From the NCBI GenBank assembly GCA_036504595.1, contig DASXUX010000002.1:1-64000 (forward strand): a DNA stretch of 64,000 bases, given 5' to 3'. The notes below the pieces were generated by a model, which saw nothing but the letters and a program-made list of their open reading frames with translations, was not told the origin of the DNA and did not search any database. Positions within the stretch are counted from its first letter, which is position 1. The number at the start of each line of letters is the position of its first letter. Below, piece after piece: positions 7,461 to 15,876 of this stretch. A program made the position numbers and the translations under genes. This stretch comes from DASXUX01 sp036504595 (GTDB taxonomy: Bacteria > Planctomycetota > SZUA-567 > H5-PLA8).

Positions 7461-9865
7461 ATCTTCTCTGCCGCCGCACGCACCTCGGCCGCCGGGTCTT
7501 GTTCCGCCAGCGCCTTGATCTTTGCCCGCAACTCTGCCTTTAGTTGAGTCAACCCATCTCCCGGCGCTTGCAGCACCGCCAGCCGCACTGCGGCTTCAGG
7601 GTCCGCAAGACCGGCTTCATAGACTTTCGCGCGCTCCTCTTTGGGTTGAACGACTGTGGGCAACTGAGCGCTAAAAACCGCCGCGCGCACTTCCGCGGCT
7701 TTGTCACCCAACAGAATCGAGATCATCTTGGGCTGCCAGCCGCTCCGTTGCCGGAGTTCGCCCAGCGCCTGCATTGCCGCCACGCGCTGAGCAACGTTGG
7801 GGAACGAGCGCGTCAGGCGAATACGCATCGCATGATCCAAAAGCGGGTCATACATTTTCGCCCAGGCAGCTTTCGTGGCCAGCGGTCCCTGGCCCAAGGC
7901 AAGCATGCGCTCGATCAACCCTTCCAGCGCGGATGTGAAGAATTCCACGTCCGCCGTCTGCGCATTGGACCAGCCGCGCCGAACCATGCCCGTCAGCAGG
8001 TCGATCACCGCCTGAGGTGTGCGGCTCGCGAAATCAACCTGTGTGCATCGCACCACTTCCGGCGCCCCGGCCTGACGCGCCAAAATGTCCGCCACTTTGA
8101 CCTGAACGGCTGGATCCGCATCATTCATGAAAAGCTCAACCGCCAGATCGAATGTCAACGCAAGCCGCCAACGCTCGCCGCCGGCTCTCGGCCGCTCCCG
8201 GTAAAGCGCCTCTAATGCCAGCCGCCGCAAAATCGGCGACACCGATTGCCGTGCCAGACCCTCGATCTGCGCCGCGAGCGCCCGCGCCGAAGCGTCGCTC
8301 GGGTCAACAGCCTCCTTGGGCGGCGTTGGCCGCGTCAGCCGCCATAGTGTGGCCTGGATCATCCGCCGCTGGTTGGTCGCAAGCATCTCTTGCGCCTGCG
8401 CGAAAGTGAATTTCGATTTGTGCCACTGCGGCCCGGCCACCGAACCCATCTTCAGCGCGTCGCCCAGCGCATCGCCTGTCGGATAGACAGGCTCATTTCC
8501 GAACTCCATCGATTTTGCGACCCACTGCGGCCCCAGCGCTTTCGACTCCCGCAGTTTGGCAATGAACGGCTCCCGCATTTTCGCGGCTTCGTCCCCCGGA
8601 CGGAAAACGTCCGCCAGCCGCAGCCACGCCGCGATGAATTCCAAATCGGTTTGCTCGCGCGCCGTCGCTTGCAGGAACTCCTTGACCTTGTCCAACAGCA
8701 CGCGCCGGCGATCGAACGCCGCCGCGCCAAGCTCATCGTACGGGATTCGCCGCCCCAGTGATTCCACCTGCCAGACCGATAGCATCGCCGCCGGCAATCG
8801 ATCCGCTTTTTGCCGCCAACTCTCCAATCGCCCGGCCAGCAACTCCAACCCGGCGACGGCCGCGCTGCGCCCAAGAGCCAGCGCCGCGCTGCGCGCGACA
8901 TCTGCATCGGCGTCTTCCAGCAGCTTGCGCAACGCCTCCAAGGCAGGCCGCTCCGCCGAAAACTGCGCCTGCGGCGCGCGGCCGAGGATTTCGCCCAAAG
9001 TCAAAGCGATCTGCGCTCGCGCCAGCGGCTTGATATCTGCGTTCAACGCTGCCAGCAGCTTTTCCGCCGCCTGCAACTGTTCATCGGTTGCTTTGGTTTC
9101 GTACGTGGACGCAACGCGCCCGCCATCATCGATAGTAAAGCTGCGCGCGCTTCCCGCTATCGCCCATTCCAATGCCCCACTCGACGCCGCTGACGGTTTC
9201 TTCGCCGCTTCCAGAACCTCGGCGAAACTGCGATCATCTTTGATCGTCAGCGCCTGCCACGGTCGCAGCGCGCCCCAGTTTCTGCCATCTGGATCGGCAT
9301 CGGCCGATAGAATCTCCCACGCGCGTTCTATGCTGTTGCGAAAGCGAATCCTGCCGCCAGTGGAATCTTTTGCGCGCTCGAATTGCAGCCCCGCATAGAT
9401 AAGCATGCTCGCCGCATCGTCCGGCGACAGCAGTTCATCTCCTTCATATCCGCTGACGTGGAGATGCGGGGCGAAGGCGCTCAATTCGGTGGGTTGCCAC
9501 TCAATCTTCGCGCCCAGCGCCCGCTCAAGCTCCTCGGCGAACTGCGCCAGCGTGATCCCGTTCCCACGCAGCTTTGCCGCAGAAAAAAGCGACGAAGCCT
9601 GACTCGGTTTGGCTTCGGCGGCTTTCGGCTTCACCTCCGTCGCCGGTTGTACCGCTGGCGTCGTTTTCTGCACGCTCGGCTGCCGGCCCGGTAGGGTTTT
9701 GATTCCCGCAAAGAGCATGAGCACAACGCCGATTGCGCCGCCAACGACAACGAACAATAGAAGTTTGGACGCCCAGGATTTCTCCTTCTCCGGCGCACCG
9801 AAAAAACGAAGCTCCCCTTTTTCGGGCGGGTTGGGCGGCGACGAAGGCTGGCTGGCGTCCGGCAT
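7448..9865 (-). CDS. Single-pass membrane protein with secretin-like N-domain and HEAT repeats
   Basis: 805 aa from ATG 9865, the first Met before a coherent N-terminus (MPDASQPSSPPNPPEKGELR). Farther upstream the frame runs through a pyrimidine tract and reads as junk. The span is at residues 34-53. Residues about 100-200 (NGITLAQFAEELERALGAKIEW, then PDDAASMLIYAGLQFER) resemble the STN-type domain at the N-terminus of secretins and TonB receptors. From about 320 onward alpha-helical pairs with HEAT character dominate (DADVARSAALALGRSAAVAGLELLAGRL, PAVQVKVADILARQ, AEVRAAVFSAQLP, PEAAVRLAVLQAP). HEAT repeats usually bind proteins. The pairing with an STN-like domain suggests a scaffold at a secretion or envelope complex, which is inference. 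No enzyme motif is seen. Confidence 0.65.
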   Translation of the reverse strand: MPDASQPSSPPNPPEKGELRFFGAPEKEKSWASKLLLFVVVGGAIGVVLMLFAGIKTLPGRQPSVQKTTPAVQPATEVKPKAAEAKPSQASSLFSAAKLRGNGITLAQFAEELERALGAKIEWQPTELSAFAPHLHVSGYEGDELLSPDDAASMLIYAGLQFERAKDSTGGRIRFRNSIERAWEILSADADPDGRNWGALRPWQALTIKDDRSFAEVLEAAKKPSAASSGALEWAIAGSARSFTIDDGGRVASTYETKATDEQLQAAEKLLAALNADIKPLARAQIALTLGEILGRAPQAQFSAERPALEALRKLLEDADADVARSAALALGRSAAVAGLELLAGRLESWRQKADRLPAAMLSVWQVESLGRRIPYDELGAAAFDRRRVLLDKVKEFLQATAREQTDLEFIAAWLRLADVFRPGDEAAKMREPFIAKLRESKALGPQWVAKSMEFGNEPVYPTGDALGDALKMGSVAGPQWHKSKFTFAQAQEMLATNQRRMIQATLWRLTRPTPPKEAVDPSDASARALAAQIEGLARQSVSPILRRLALEALYRERPRAGGERWRLALTFDLAVELFMNDADPAVQVKVADILARQAGAPEVVRCTQVDFASRTPQAVIDLLTGMVRRGWSNAQTADVEFFTSALEGLIERMLALGQGPLATKAAWAKMYDPLLDHAMRIRLTRSFPNVAQRVAAMQALGELRQRSGWQPKMISILLGDKAAEVRAAVFSAQLPTVVQPKEERAKVYEAGLADPEAAVRLAVLQAPGDGLTQLKAELRAKIKALAEQDPAAEVRAAAEKISKQ

Positions 9866-9957
9866 AGACGGCAAAGTGTTCCTCTCGGCCCATAAATTTA
9901 CCGGAGCCCCCGCTGCGAAGAAACTCTTTTTCTGAATCCCGTCGCGGCCTGTCGCTG

Positions 9958-10003
9958 TTTCTCCCTTTCTCCTCCTCTCCCCATCTCCCCTTCTCGTTCT
10001 TTC
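9958..10003. repeat. 46-nt pyrimidine tract in a divergent gap
   Basis: All pyrimidine except two bases, with a loose 8-nt rhythm (CTCCCCAT, CTCCCCTT). It lies in the 269-bp gap between the divergent genes starting at 9865 and 10135. Nothing else is recognised there. Confidence 0.5.
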
Positions 10004-10134
10004 GCGCGCATTTCTCGCAGCAGCCGTTATGATTCTCTCGATCAACGCGCGACCGGTGACTGCATCCGCTGTTCCGGTGTAGGTATGACAGGGACCAGAT
10101 GATCTGTGTTTGTGAAGACCGGGATAACGTCGCC

Positions 10135-10599
10135 ATGCGAAAGCTAATGTGTCTCCTTTATATCGCTGTTCTTGCTCTCCCATCGGCCGTGAAAGCCGAA
10201 GAACCCAAGAAGGAGCCCCCAAAGGAGCAGAAAGTTCCCGAAGCGAAGACCGACAACCTGGAGGTGAACGTCCGCGGCGTCCTCAGCGAAAAGGCCAAGG
10301 AAGCCCCCGAAGGCGTCGTGGCCATGCTGACCATCATCCCGAAGAAATTCGAGGTCGTCGAAGAACGCAAGACACTCAACCTGTACGCCAAGGGCGAGCT
10401 GGTGAAACAGCTTCAGGACTGGGCCAAGGAAAAGACCCGCGTCATCGTCACCGGCACTCTGGTCACCGGCGGCATCTCCGTGGCCAAGGCCGATCTGTAT
10501 AAGAAAAAGGCCGAGCAAAAAACCCCGGAACCCATTCCAGGACCGGGTAACAAGACCGATATGCCACCCAGGCTGCCTCGAGGGGACGAAAACTTTTAG
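10135..10599 (+). CDS. Small exported protein of unknown function
   Basis: 154 aa. The start at ATG 10135 gives a clean Sec signal peptide (MRKLMCLLYIAVLALPSAVKA), probably cleaved at AVKA. The mature part is rich in Lys, Glu and Pro. The middle (DNLEVNVRGVLSEK, VVAMLTIIPKKFEVV, TRVIVTGTLVTGGISVAKADLY) alternates beta-strands in a pattern compatible with an OB-like nucleic-acid or oligosaccharide-binding fold, but I do not recognise a family. The C-terminus is Pro-rich and charged. It lies 2 nt upstream of the MFS gene, so the two are probably co-transcribed and translationally coupled. Confidence 0.65.
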   Translation: MRKLMCLLYIAVLALPSAVKAEEPKKEPPKEQKVPEAKTDNLEVNVRGVLSEKAKEAPEGVVAMLTIIPKKFEVVEERKTLNLYAKGELVKQLQDWAKEKTRVIVTGTLVTGGISVAKADLYKKKAEQKTPEPIPGPGNKTDMPPRLPRGDENF

Positions 10600-10601
10600 C
10601 T

Positions 10602-12011
10602 GTGAGCGGCACACTTCTTCCCGGCGACACCGACAGGCAACACGATCTGCCCGCAGCGGCCACACACCGTTCCGCTATCCTCGCTCATGACGATCCCTAC
10701 GTCGTCCTGCGCTCCCGCGACTTCCGCATCTTCGTCTGCAGTTCGATGGTCAGCGTCATCGGCGCTCAGGTCCAGGCCTGTGCGATCGGCTGGGAACTGT
10801 GGGACCGCACCGGCGACACGATGATGCTTGGCCTCGTCGGACTGGTGAAATTCCTTCCCGTCCTGATTTTCACGCTGCCCGCCGGGCAGATTGCGGACTG
10901 GTTCGATCGCAAGCGCATCCTTATCGCGTCGCATCTCGTCTCGGTTGTTGCCGCTTTATCAATGGCCCATCTCTCCTTCCACAAAGGCCCGCTCTCATTG
11001 TTCTTCGGCTGCATCCTCCTGCGCAGCGTGGCCTCCACGTTCGGCATGACCGCGCGAGCCGCTCTGTTGCCGCGCATCGTTCCGCGGGCCATCTTCAGCA
11101 AGGCCGTGACCTGGAACAGCAGTGTCTTCGAGCTGGCTCTCGCGATCGGCCCGGCGCTGGGCGGATTCATCCTTCTCTGGTTCAGCCCATTCGCTGCGTA
11201 TCTGTTCGATGCCGCCTGCCTGCTTCTTGCCGCGCTGCTCACTGCCATTCTCAAACCCGCCCCAGGCGAGAAGTCCACCGAGCCGGCAACCCTCTCGAGT
11301 TTCATGGCCGGACTGCATTTTGTTCACGGCACCAAGCAGATTCTCGCCGCGATCACGCTCGACATGTTCGCGGTGCTCTTCGGCGGTGCCACGGCTCTGC
11401 TGCCAATCTACGCCAAGGACATTTTGCACGTCGGTCCGGCCGGCTTCGGCTGGCTGCGAGCGGCACCGGCCATCGGCGCCGTGTGCATGGCCGTGATCCA
11501 GGCCCACCGCCGGCCGCTTCAGAAAGCCGGGCGTTCCATGTTGCTCGCCGTCGCCGGTTTTGGCATCGCCACGATCGTCTTTGGACTTTCGACTTCGTTC
11601 GTGCTGTCGCTGGTGATGTTGCTGCTCATTGGCGCGTTGGACAACATCAGCGTCGTCGTGCGGCATACGATGGTGCAGATGCTCACGCCGGATTCCATGC
11701 GAGGCCGCGTCTCCGCCGTCAACGGCATGTTCATTGGCGCGTCAAATCAGCTTGGAGAATTCGAATCCGGCGTCGCCGCCAAAGTCTGCGGCGGCTCCAC
11801 GCATCTTAAGGAATTGCTCGGTGCGAGCGCCGGCCCGGTCGGCTCCGTCGTCACCGGCGGCATCGGCACCATTCTCGCCGTCACCGCCGTCGCCGTCATC
11901 TGGCCGCAGATGCGCCAGATCGGCGCGCTGCACGACTTGAAGCCGCAAGATCAGAACCGCGACCGTGAGGGAGCGGCAGCCTCGGCCGCCCAAGTGACCG
12001 GTGACGCCTAA
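10602..12011 (+). CDS. MFS exporter, DHA3/EntS-like
   Basis: 469 aa, about 11-12 membrane segments. The N-terminal half has the typical first loop LPAGQIADWFDRKRILIASH (the MFS A-motif region) and a second signature around DNISVVVRHTMVQMLTPDSMRGRVSAVNG, matching the MFS_3 group (enterobactin-exporter-like and antibiotic efflux proteins). It acts at the inner membrane as a proton-driven exporter; the substrate is unknown. The start is GTG at 10602, immediately after the preceding stop. The last about 20 residues (QDQNRDREGAAASAAQVTGD) come from a dispersed 28-bp repeat read in frame (11950-11977), so the native C-terminus was probably shorter. Confidence 0.8.
   Translation: MSGTLLPGDTDRQHDLPAAATHRSAILAHDDPYVVLRSRDFRIFVCSSMVSVIGAQVQACAIGWELWDRTGDTMMLGLVGLVKFLPVLIFTLPAGQIADWFDRKRILIASHLVSVVAALSMAHLSFHKGPLSLFFGCILLRSVASTFGMTARAALLPRIVPRAIFSKAVTWNSSVFELALAIGPALGGFILLWFSPFAAYLFDAACLLLAALLTAILKPAPGEKSTEPATLSSFMAGLHFVHGTKQILAAITLDMFAVLFGGATALLPIYAKDILHVGPAGFGWLRAAPAIGAVCMAVIQAHRRPLQKAGRSMLLAVAGFGIATIVFGLSTSFVLSLVMLLLIGALDNISVVVRHTMVQMLTPDSMRGRVSAVNGMFIGASNQLGEFESGVAAKVCGGSTHLKELLGASAGPVGSVVTGGIGTILAVTAVAVIWPQMRQIGALHDLKPQDQNRDREGAAASAAQVTGDA
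11950..11977. repeat. 28-bp dispersed element (GAACCGCGACCGTRAGGGAG), copy 1
   Basis: The copy at 62925-62952, in reverse orientation, differs at a single base. A third, more diverged copy is at 45686-45712. Here it is translated in frame as NRDREGA at the end of the MFS protein. Confidence 0.75.
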
Positions 12012-12025
12012 ACAGGTCGTCGTCG

Positions 12026-12086
12026 TTTATGGTTCGTGGTTACGCATGCGACGTTCAAGCCACGAACAGTGAACCATGAACCACAA
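12026..12086. repeat. Inverted heptamer array, GGTTCRT word, convergent gap
   Basis: The left arm TATGGTTCGTGGTT (12028-12041) faces GCCACGAACAGTGAACCATG and GAACCAC units (12059-12086). It lies between the convergent genes ending at 12011 and 12132. The same word forms larger inverted arrays at 57025-57117 and 59041-59119. Confidence 0.65.
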
Positions 12087-12097
12087 TCGCAAAACCG

Positions 12098-12129
12098 CCT
12101 CTGCGTCCTCCGCGTCCTCTGCGGTGAGC
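12098..12129. repeat. CTCTGCG nonamer array
   Basis: CTCTGCGTC, CTCCGCGTC, CTCTGCGGTGAGC: nearly identical to the right arm at 1783-1812, including the GCGGTGAGC end that lies 3-20 bp beyond the stop of a minus-strand gene in both places. Confidence 0.65.
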
Positions 12130-12131
12130 TT

Positions 12132-13184
12132 TTAGTCGATCTTGACTTCCTTGCCCGTCTCAGCCGACGCATAAATTCCGTCGAGCATCTTCTGCACCAT
12201 CAAACCATGTTCGGCGGGCGCTTCGCACTTGCGGTCGTAGAGACACACGTCCACAAAGTGCCGCATCTTGTACGGGAAGATCTCGACTTTCGGCGTGTAT
12301 CCCGGCGTCGCGTTGAGCATCATTCCGCAATCGTCATAGAAGAGTTGGAACGGGTCGAACGTCGCCCCACCCTTCTCGCCGAAAATCTGGAAGTTCCACA
12401 CATCTTTTTCGATGTGAGTGGCGAACGACGCCTCGACGTGAATCACCGCGCCGTTCTTCATGCGCACGTGACCGATCGCGAGATCCTCGACGTTGTACGT
12501 CTTGTAGTCCCACCCCGGCCACATCGAGACCACGTCCGACGACTTGTTGCCAATGTAAGTCCAGATGTTCCCCGTCGCCGCGGCCGGCTCGGGCGACCCG
12601 ATCGCGTAGTGCGCCATCTCCAGAACGTGCACGCCAATGTCGATCATCGGCCCGCCGCCCTGCAATTCTTTGCGGCCAAAGACGCCCCAGTTGGGAATGC
12701 CGCGCCGGCGCAGCGCCTGCACGCGCACGAACAGAATCTTGCCGAACTTGCCTTCGTCCACCGCGCGCTTGATCATCTGCGTGCGGCTGTCAAAGCGGTG
12801 CTGGAAGGCAATGACGAGGTGCTTCTTGTTCTTCTTCGCCGCGTCGAGCATCTTCTGCCCTTCGGCGGCGTTCAACGCCATCGGCTTTTCGACCAGAACG
12901 TGACACCCCGCGTTCAGCGCATCCACTGTCGGCTGCCAATGCATGCCGTTGGGCGTGCAGACGCTCACCGCGTCTGGTTGCGTCTCTTTCAGGAGCGTCT
13001 TCCAGTCGCTGAACAGCGCGCGAACGTTGAATTTCTCGCTGAATTTCTTCAGGTTCTGCTCACTGACATCACACGCGCCGACAACTTCGGCGTCCTGGAA
13101 TTTTTGCAGGTTTTCCGTATGCGTTCCCGCGATGCCGCCCGCGCCAATCATCGCGACGCGCAGCTTCTTCTTTTCTTTGGCCAT
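12132..13184 (-). CDS. Cytoplasmic Gfo/Idh/MocA family oxidoreductase
   Basis: 350 aa without a signal peptide, unlike the Tat-exported relative at 338. The NAD(P)-binding loop GAGGIAG is at 14-20, CTPNGMHWQP at 76-85, and EKPMAL at 99-104. The following GGPMIDIGVHVLEMAHYAIGSPEP is the conserved C-terminal-domain segment containing the usual DxGxH residues. This is a dehydrogenase or epimerase of a sugar or inositol; the substrate is not deducible. ATG at 13184, with GGGGAGAGC about 8 nt upstream. It is convergent with the MFS gene, divergent from the lipoprotein gene, and monocistronic. Confidence 0.88.
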   Translation of the reverse strand: MAKEKKKLRVAMIGAGGIAGTHTENLQKFQDAEVVGACDVSEQNLKKFSEKFNVRALFSDWKTLLKETQPDAVSVCTPNGMHWQPTVDALNAGCHVLVEKPMALNAAEGQKMLDAAKKNKKHLVIAFQHRFDSRTQMIKRAVDEGKFGKILFVRVQALRRRGIPNWGVFGRKELQGGGPMIDIGVHVLEMAHYAIGSPEPAAATGNIWTYIGNKSSDVVSMWPGWDYKTYNVEDLAIGHVRMKNGAVIHVEASFATHIEKDVWNFQIFGEKGGATFDPFQLFYDDCGMMLNATPGYTPKVEIFPYKMRHFVDVCLYDRKCEAPAEHGLMVQKMLDGIYASAETGKEVKID

Positions 13185-13353
13185 TGTGATGCTCTCCCCA
13201 GGGTTCTATTTGTGAGAGATTCGCCGTTTTTCTTATGTCTGCACAGATATCCGCAGCCCTGCCCAAATGCAACGGTCGTCCCATGCGATGCGGCTTTACC
13301 TTTGCCGTCGTCACCTATACAAACTCTTGGAGTGAACTGAAGCCTAACGACGG

Positions 13354-13423
13354 AGTCTAGAGTCTAGAGTCTAGAGTCTAGAGTCTGGAGTCTGGAGTCT
13401 GGAATCTGGAGTCTGGAATCTAG
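13354..13423. repeat. Perfect-phase array of ten heptamers, GAGTCTR
   Basis: Ten 7-bp units with no phase slip: GAGTCTA x4, GAGTCTG x3, GAATCTG, GAGTCTG, GAATCTA. It lies in the 308-bp gap between divergent genes starting at 13184 and 13493. The inverse array is at 13501-13535, so the two could pair over about 30 bp with the start codon at 13493 in the loop. Confidence 0.85.
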
Positions 13424-13492
13424 CAGCTATAGGTTGGGGAGCCTGTGGGTCTTGGAATCTCGAGTCGGAACCTGCGCGAGGATCGAAATCCA

Positions 13493-14230
13493 ATGCCGTT
13501 GACTCCAGACTCCCAGACTCCAGACTCCAGACTTAGCTCCTCACACATCACCCGTCACGTATTCCTGATCGCGTGCACGCTCCTGCTGCCGGGTTGCATG
13601 AAATATCAGGAGACACTCGAAATCGAAAAAGACGGTCGAGGCCGCGCGACGCTCCTTATAACACTGCCCAGCCGCGCCGCATCCGAGTCCGCCACGTTGA
13701 AGCAAATAGAGGAGCGCCTCGCTCCGGATCCGTTGGCCAGCGGCATTCGCCGGCAGATTCATCGACGGCAAACGGAGTCCGCCACGGAGCTTGAGATCGC
13801 CTATTCCTTTGAAGACATCGCGTCGTTTTGCGCTTGGGCCGCACAAACAAGCTCTCCATTAAACAATCTTAGCGTGGTACGCGATGGCCGGCACGTGGAG
13901 ATCACGCGACGGTTTTCTGGCATATCCAGTGGCGACTTGCCCAGCGTGGCAACTGCGCAGTTTGACATTCCTGTAACATTTTCCTTGCGCGCTCCCTATG
14001 AAATCGACGTGCACAACGGAACGTTGGTCAATGGCAATACCGTCACGTGGGAATTTTCAGCACGCGATCTGCTCGCGGGCAGTGGCAAAACGCTAGCCGC
14101 TCGTTATCGTGTACGACCATCGTACTGGCTTTACGTCTTCGCCGCTCTCCTGGCGCTCGCCGCAGGTATTGTCTGGGTGCGACGAAGTAGAAAGGGCAGG
14201 TTGCCGACCCCAAAGATGGAGCGTGCGTAG
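13493..14230 (+). CDS. Lipoprotein with C-terminal membrane anchor, unknown function
   Basis: 245 aa from ATG 13493. Residues 22-35 (HVFLIACTLLLPGC) are a lipoprotein signal with Cys35 as the lipidated residue. The body (ETLEIEKDGRGRATLLITLP, then AYSFEDIASFCAWA) is beta-rich, and residues about 215-235 (YWLYVFAALLALAAGIVWV) form a second span followed by RRSRKGR. This resembles DUF3153/LppM-like lipoproteins with a terminal anchor, but I do not claim a family. The first about 18 codons (PLTPDSQTPDSRLSS) are encoded by an inverted heptamer array (13501-13535). The native start may have been displaced by that repeat, and no other ATG exists before the Cys. Confidence 0.6.
   Translation: MPLTPDSQTPDSRLSSSHITRHVFLIACTLLLPGCMKYQETLEIEKDGRGRATLLITLPSRAASESATLKQIEERLAPDPLASGIRRQIHRRQTESATELEIAYSFEDIASFCAWAAQTSSPLNNLSVVRDGRHVEITRRFSGISSGDLPSVATAQFDIPVTFSLRAPYEIDVHNGTLVNGNTVTWEFSARDLLAGSGKTLAARYRVRPSYWLYVFAALLALAAGIVWVRRSRKGRLPTPKMERA
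13501..13535. repeat. Inverse heptamer array (CAGACTC) within a gene start
   Basis: Four CAGACTC-type units in the opposite orientation to 13354-13423. The segment is translated as part of the pre-lipobox leader of the lipoprotein. Confidence 0.7.
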
Positions 14231-14239
14231 ATCAATCCG

Positions 14240-14272
14240 TTCTCTGTGCTCTCTGTGACCTCTGTGGCTAAG
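14240..14272. repeat. CTCTGTG repeat ahead of the carboxylase operon
   Basis: TTCTCTGTG, CTCTCTGTG, ACCTCTGTGG units. It is the only such array in the 56-bp gap before the carboxyltransferase gene, so it lies in the operon's leader or overlaps its promoter. Confidence 0.55.
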
Positions 14273-14286
14273 GACGAGATTTAGAC

Positions 14287-15840
14287 GTGAGCATTTCCGA
14301 AAAACGCAAAGAAGAACTGGAGCGCCGCCGAACCGCCGCGCTCGGCGGTGGCGGACCGGAGCGCGTGCGAGCTCAGCACGAAAAAGGCAAGCTCACCGCG
14401 CGCGAACGCATCGCCGCGTTGCTCGACCCCGACACGTTCCAGGAAATCGGGATGCTCGTGCAGTCCCGTTGCACCGAGTTCGGCCTGGACAAGCACCATA
14501 TTCCCGGCGATGGCGTGGTGACCGGCTACGGCGCGATCGCCGGCCGCACCGTCTTCGTCTTCAGCCAGGATTTCACGGTACTCGGCGGCTCGCTGGGTGA
14601 ACGCCATGCAGCGAAAATCTGCCGCTTGATGGATCAGGCCCTGAAAGTCGGCGCGCCGGTGATCGGACTGAACGATTCCGGCGGTGCGCGCATCCAGGAA
14701 GGCGTGGATGCCCTCGGCGGTTACGCGGACATTTTCCTGCGAAACACTCTGGCCAGCGGTGTCGTCCCGCAAATCAGTTTGATTATGGGGCCGTGTGCGG
14801 GCGGAGCAGTCTATTCGCCGGCCATCACCGACTTCATCGTCATGGTCGAGAACACCAGCCACATGTTTGTGACGGGTCCGAGCGTGGTGAAGACCGTCAC
14901 CAACGAAGACGTCTCCTTCGAACAACTCGGCGGCGCGCGTACGCACGCCAGCAAATCTGGCGTCGCGCAGCTCACGGCCGCCAACGACCTCGCCGCATTG
15001 GCCATGACGCGCCATCTGCTCGAATTTCTGCCGCAGAATAATCAGGAACATCCGCCGCACCGGGACACGCGCGACTCGGCCACGCGCCTTGCGCCCGAAC
15101 TCGACGCCCTCATTCCCGACGACCCGCGCAAGCCGTACGACATCCGCGCCGCCATCAGAGCCATCGCCGATGACGGCGAGTTTTTCGAAATCGCTCCGCT
15201 CTACGCGCCGAACCTCGTAACCGGCTACATTCATCTGGATGGCGAGTCGATTGGCGTGCTTGCCAATCAGCCCGCGCACCTGGCCGGCTGTCTGGACATC
15301 GATGCATCGTTGAAAGGCGCGCGCTTCGTCCGCACCTGCGACTGCTTCAACATTCCGCTGCTCACGTTGGAAGACGTCCCCGGCTTCTTGCCCGGCGTGC
15401 AGCAGGAACACGGCGGCATCATCAAGCATGGCGCCAAGCTTCTTTATGCGTACTGCGAAGCGACGGTGCCGCGCATCACCGTCATCACGCGCAAAGCCTA
15501 CGGCGGCGCCTACGACGTGCTGAATTCAAAGCACATCCGCGGCGACATGAATTTCGCGTGGCCGACCTGCGAACTGGCTGTGATGGGGCCCAAAGGCGCG
15601 GTCGAGGTGCTCTACAAAAAAGCCATTTCCGAAGCCAATGACCCCGTCGCCAAGACCGCGGAACTCGAAGCCATGTTCCGCGAGAAATTCGCCAATCCGT
15701 ACGTCGCTGCCGCTCGGGGTTTTGTGGACGAAGTCATCGAGGCCAGCCAGACGCGGCCCAAGCTGATCGCGGCATTCAGAATGCTCCACAACAAGCGGGA
15801 CAGGAATCCACCGAAGAAGCACGGAAACATTCCGTTGTAA
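14287..15840 (+). CDS. pccB: Acyl-CoA (propionyl-/methylcrotonyl-type) carboxylase carboxyltransferase subunit
   Basis: 517 aa, the normal length. This is the biotin-dependent carboxyltransferase that moves CO2 from carboxybiotin to an acyl-CoA. ERRRTAALGGGGPERVRAQHEKGKLTARERI is the family N-terminus. NDSGGARIQEGVDALGGY and GPCAGGAVYSPAITDFIVM form the first oxyanion/CoA half, and LTLEDVPGFLPGVQQEHGGIIKHGAKLLYAY with RKAYGGAYDVLNSKH the second. The start is GTG at 14287. It is first in an operon with the biotin carboxylase (37 bp later) and the biotin carrier. Propionyl-, acetyl- or methylcrotonyl-CoA substrates are all possible; pccB is the usual label, not a proven specificity. Confidence 0.88.
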   Translation: MSISEKRKEELERRRTAALGGGGPERVRAQHEKGKLTARERIAALLDPDTFQEIGMLVQSRCTEFGLDKHHIPGDGVVTGYGAIAGRTVFVFSQDFTVLGGSLGERHAAKICRLMDQALKVGAPVIGLNDSGGARIQEGVDALGGYADIFLRNTLASGVVPQISLIMGPCAGGAVYSPAITDFIVMVENTSHMFVTGPSVVKTVTNEDVSFEQLGGARTHASKSGVAQLTAANDLAALAMTRHLLEFLPQNNQEHPPHRDTRDSATRLAPELDALIPDDPRKPYDIRAAIRAIADDGEFFEIAPLYAPNLVTGYIHLDGESIGVLANQPAHLAGCLDIDASLKGARFVRTCDCFNIPLLTLEDVPGFLPGVQQEHGGIIKHGAKLLYAYCEATVPRITVITRKAYGGAYDVLNSKHIRGDMNFAWPTCELAVMGPKGAVEVLYKKAISEANDPVAKTAELEAMFREKFANPYVAAARGFVDEVIEASQTRPKLIAAFRMLHNKRDRNPPKKHGNIPL

Positions 15841-15845
15841 GTCTT

Positions 15846-15868
15846 GAGTCTGGAGTCTTGGAGTCGGA
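15846..15868. repeat. Short GAGTCTG heptamer remnant
   Basis: GAGTCTG, GAGTCTTG, GAGTCGG in the 36-bp gap between two carboxylase genes. It is the same word as at 13354. Confidence 0.5.
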
Positions 15869-15876
15869 GCGGCAAG

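Noticed and set aside
12036..13340. Long plus-strand open frame opposite the oxidoreductase at 12132
   Set aside because: Arg/His-rich shadow with no motifs; the minus-strand frame encodes a clear Gfo/Idh/MocA enzyme.
13354..13535. CRISPR array
   Set aside because: Unit is 7 bp with no spacers of 25-40 bp and no cas genes nearby.
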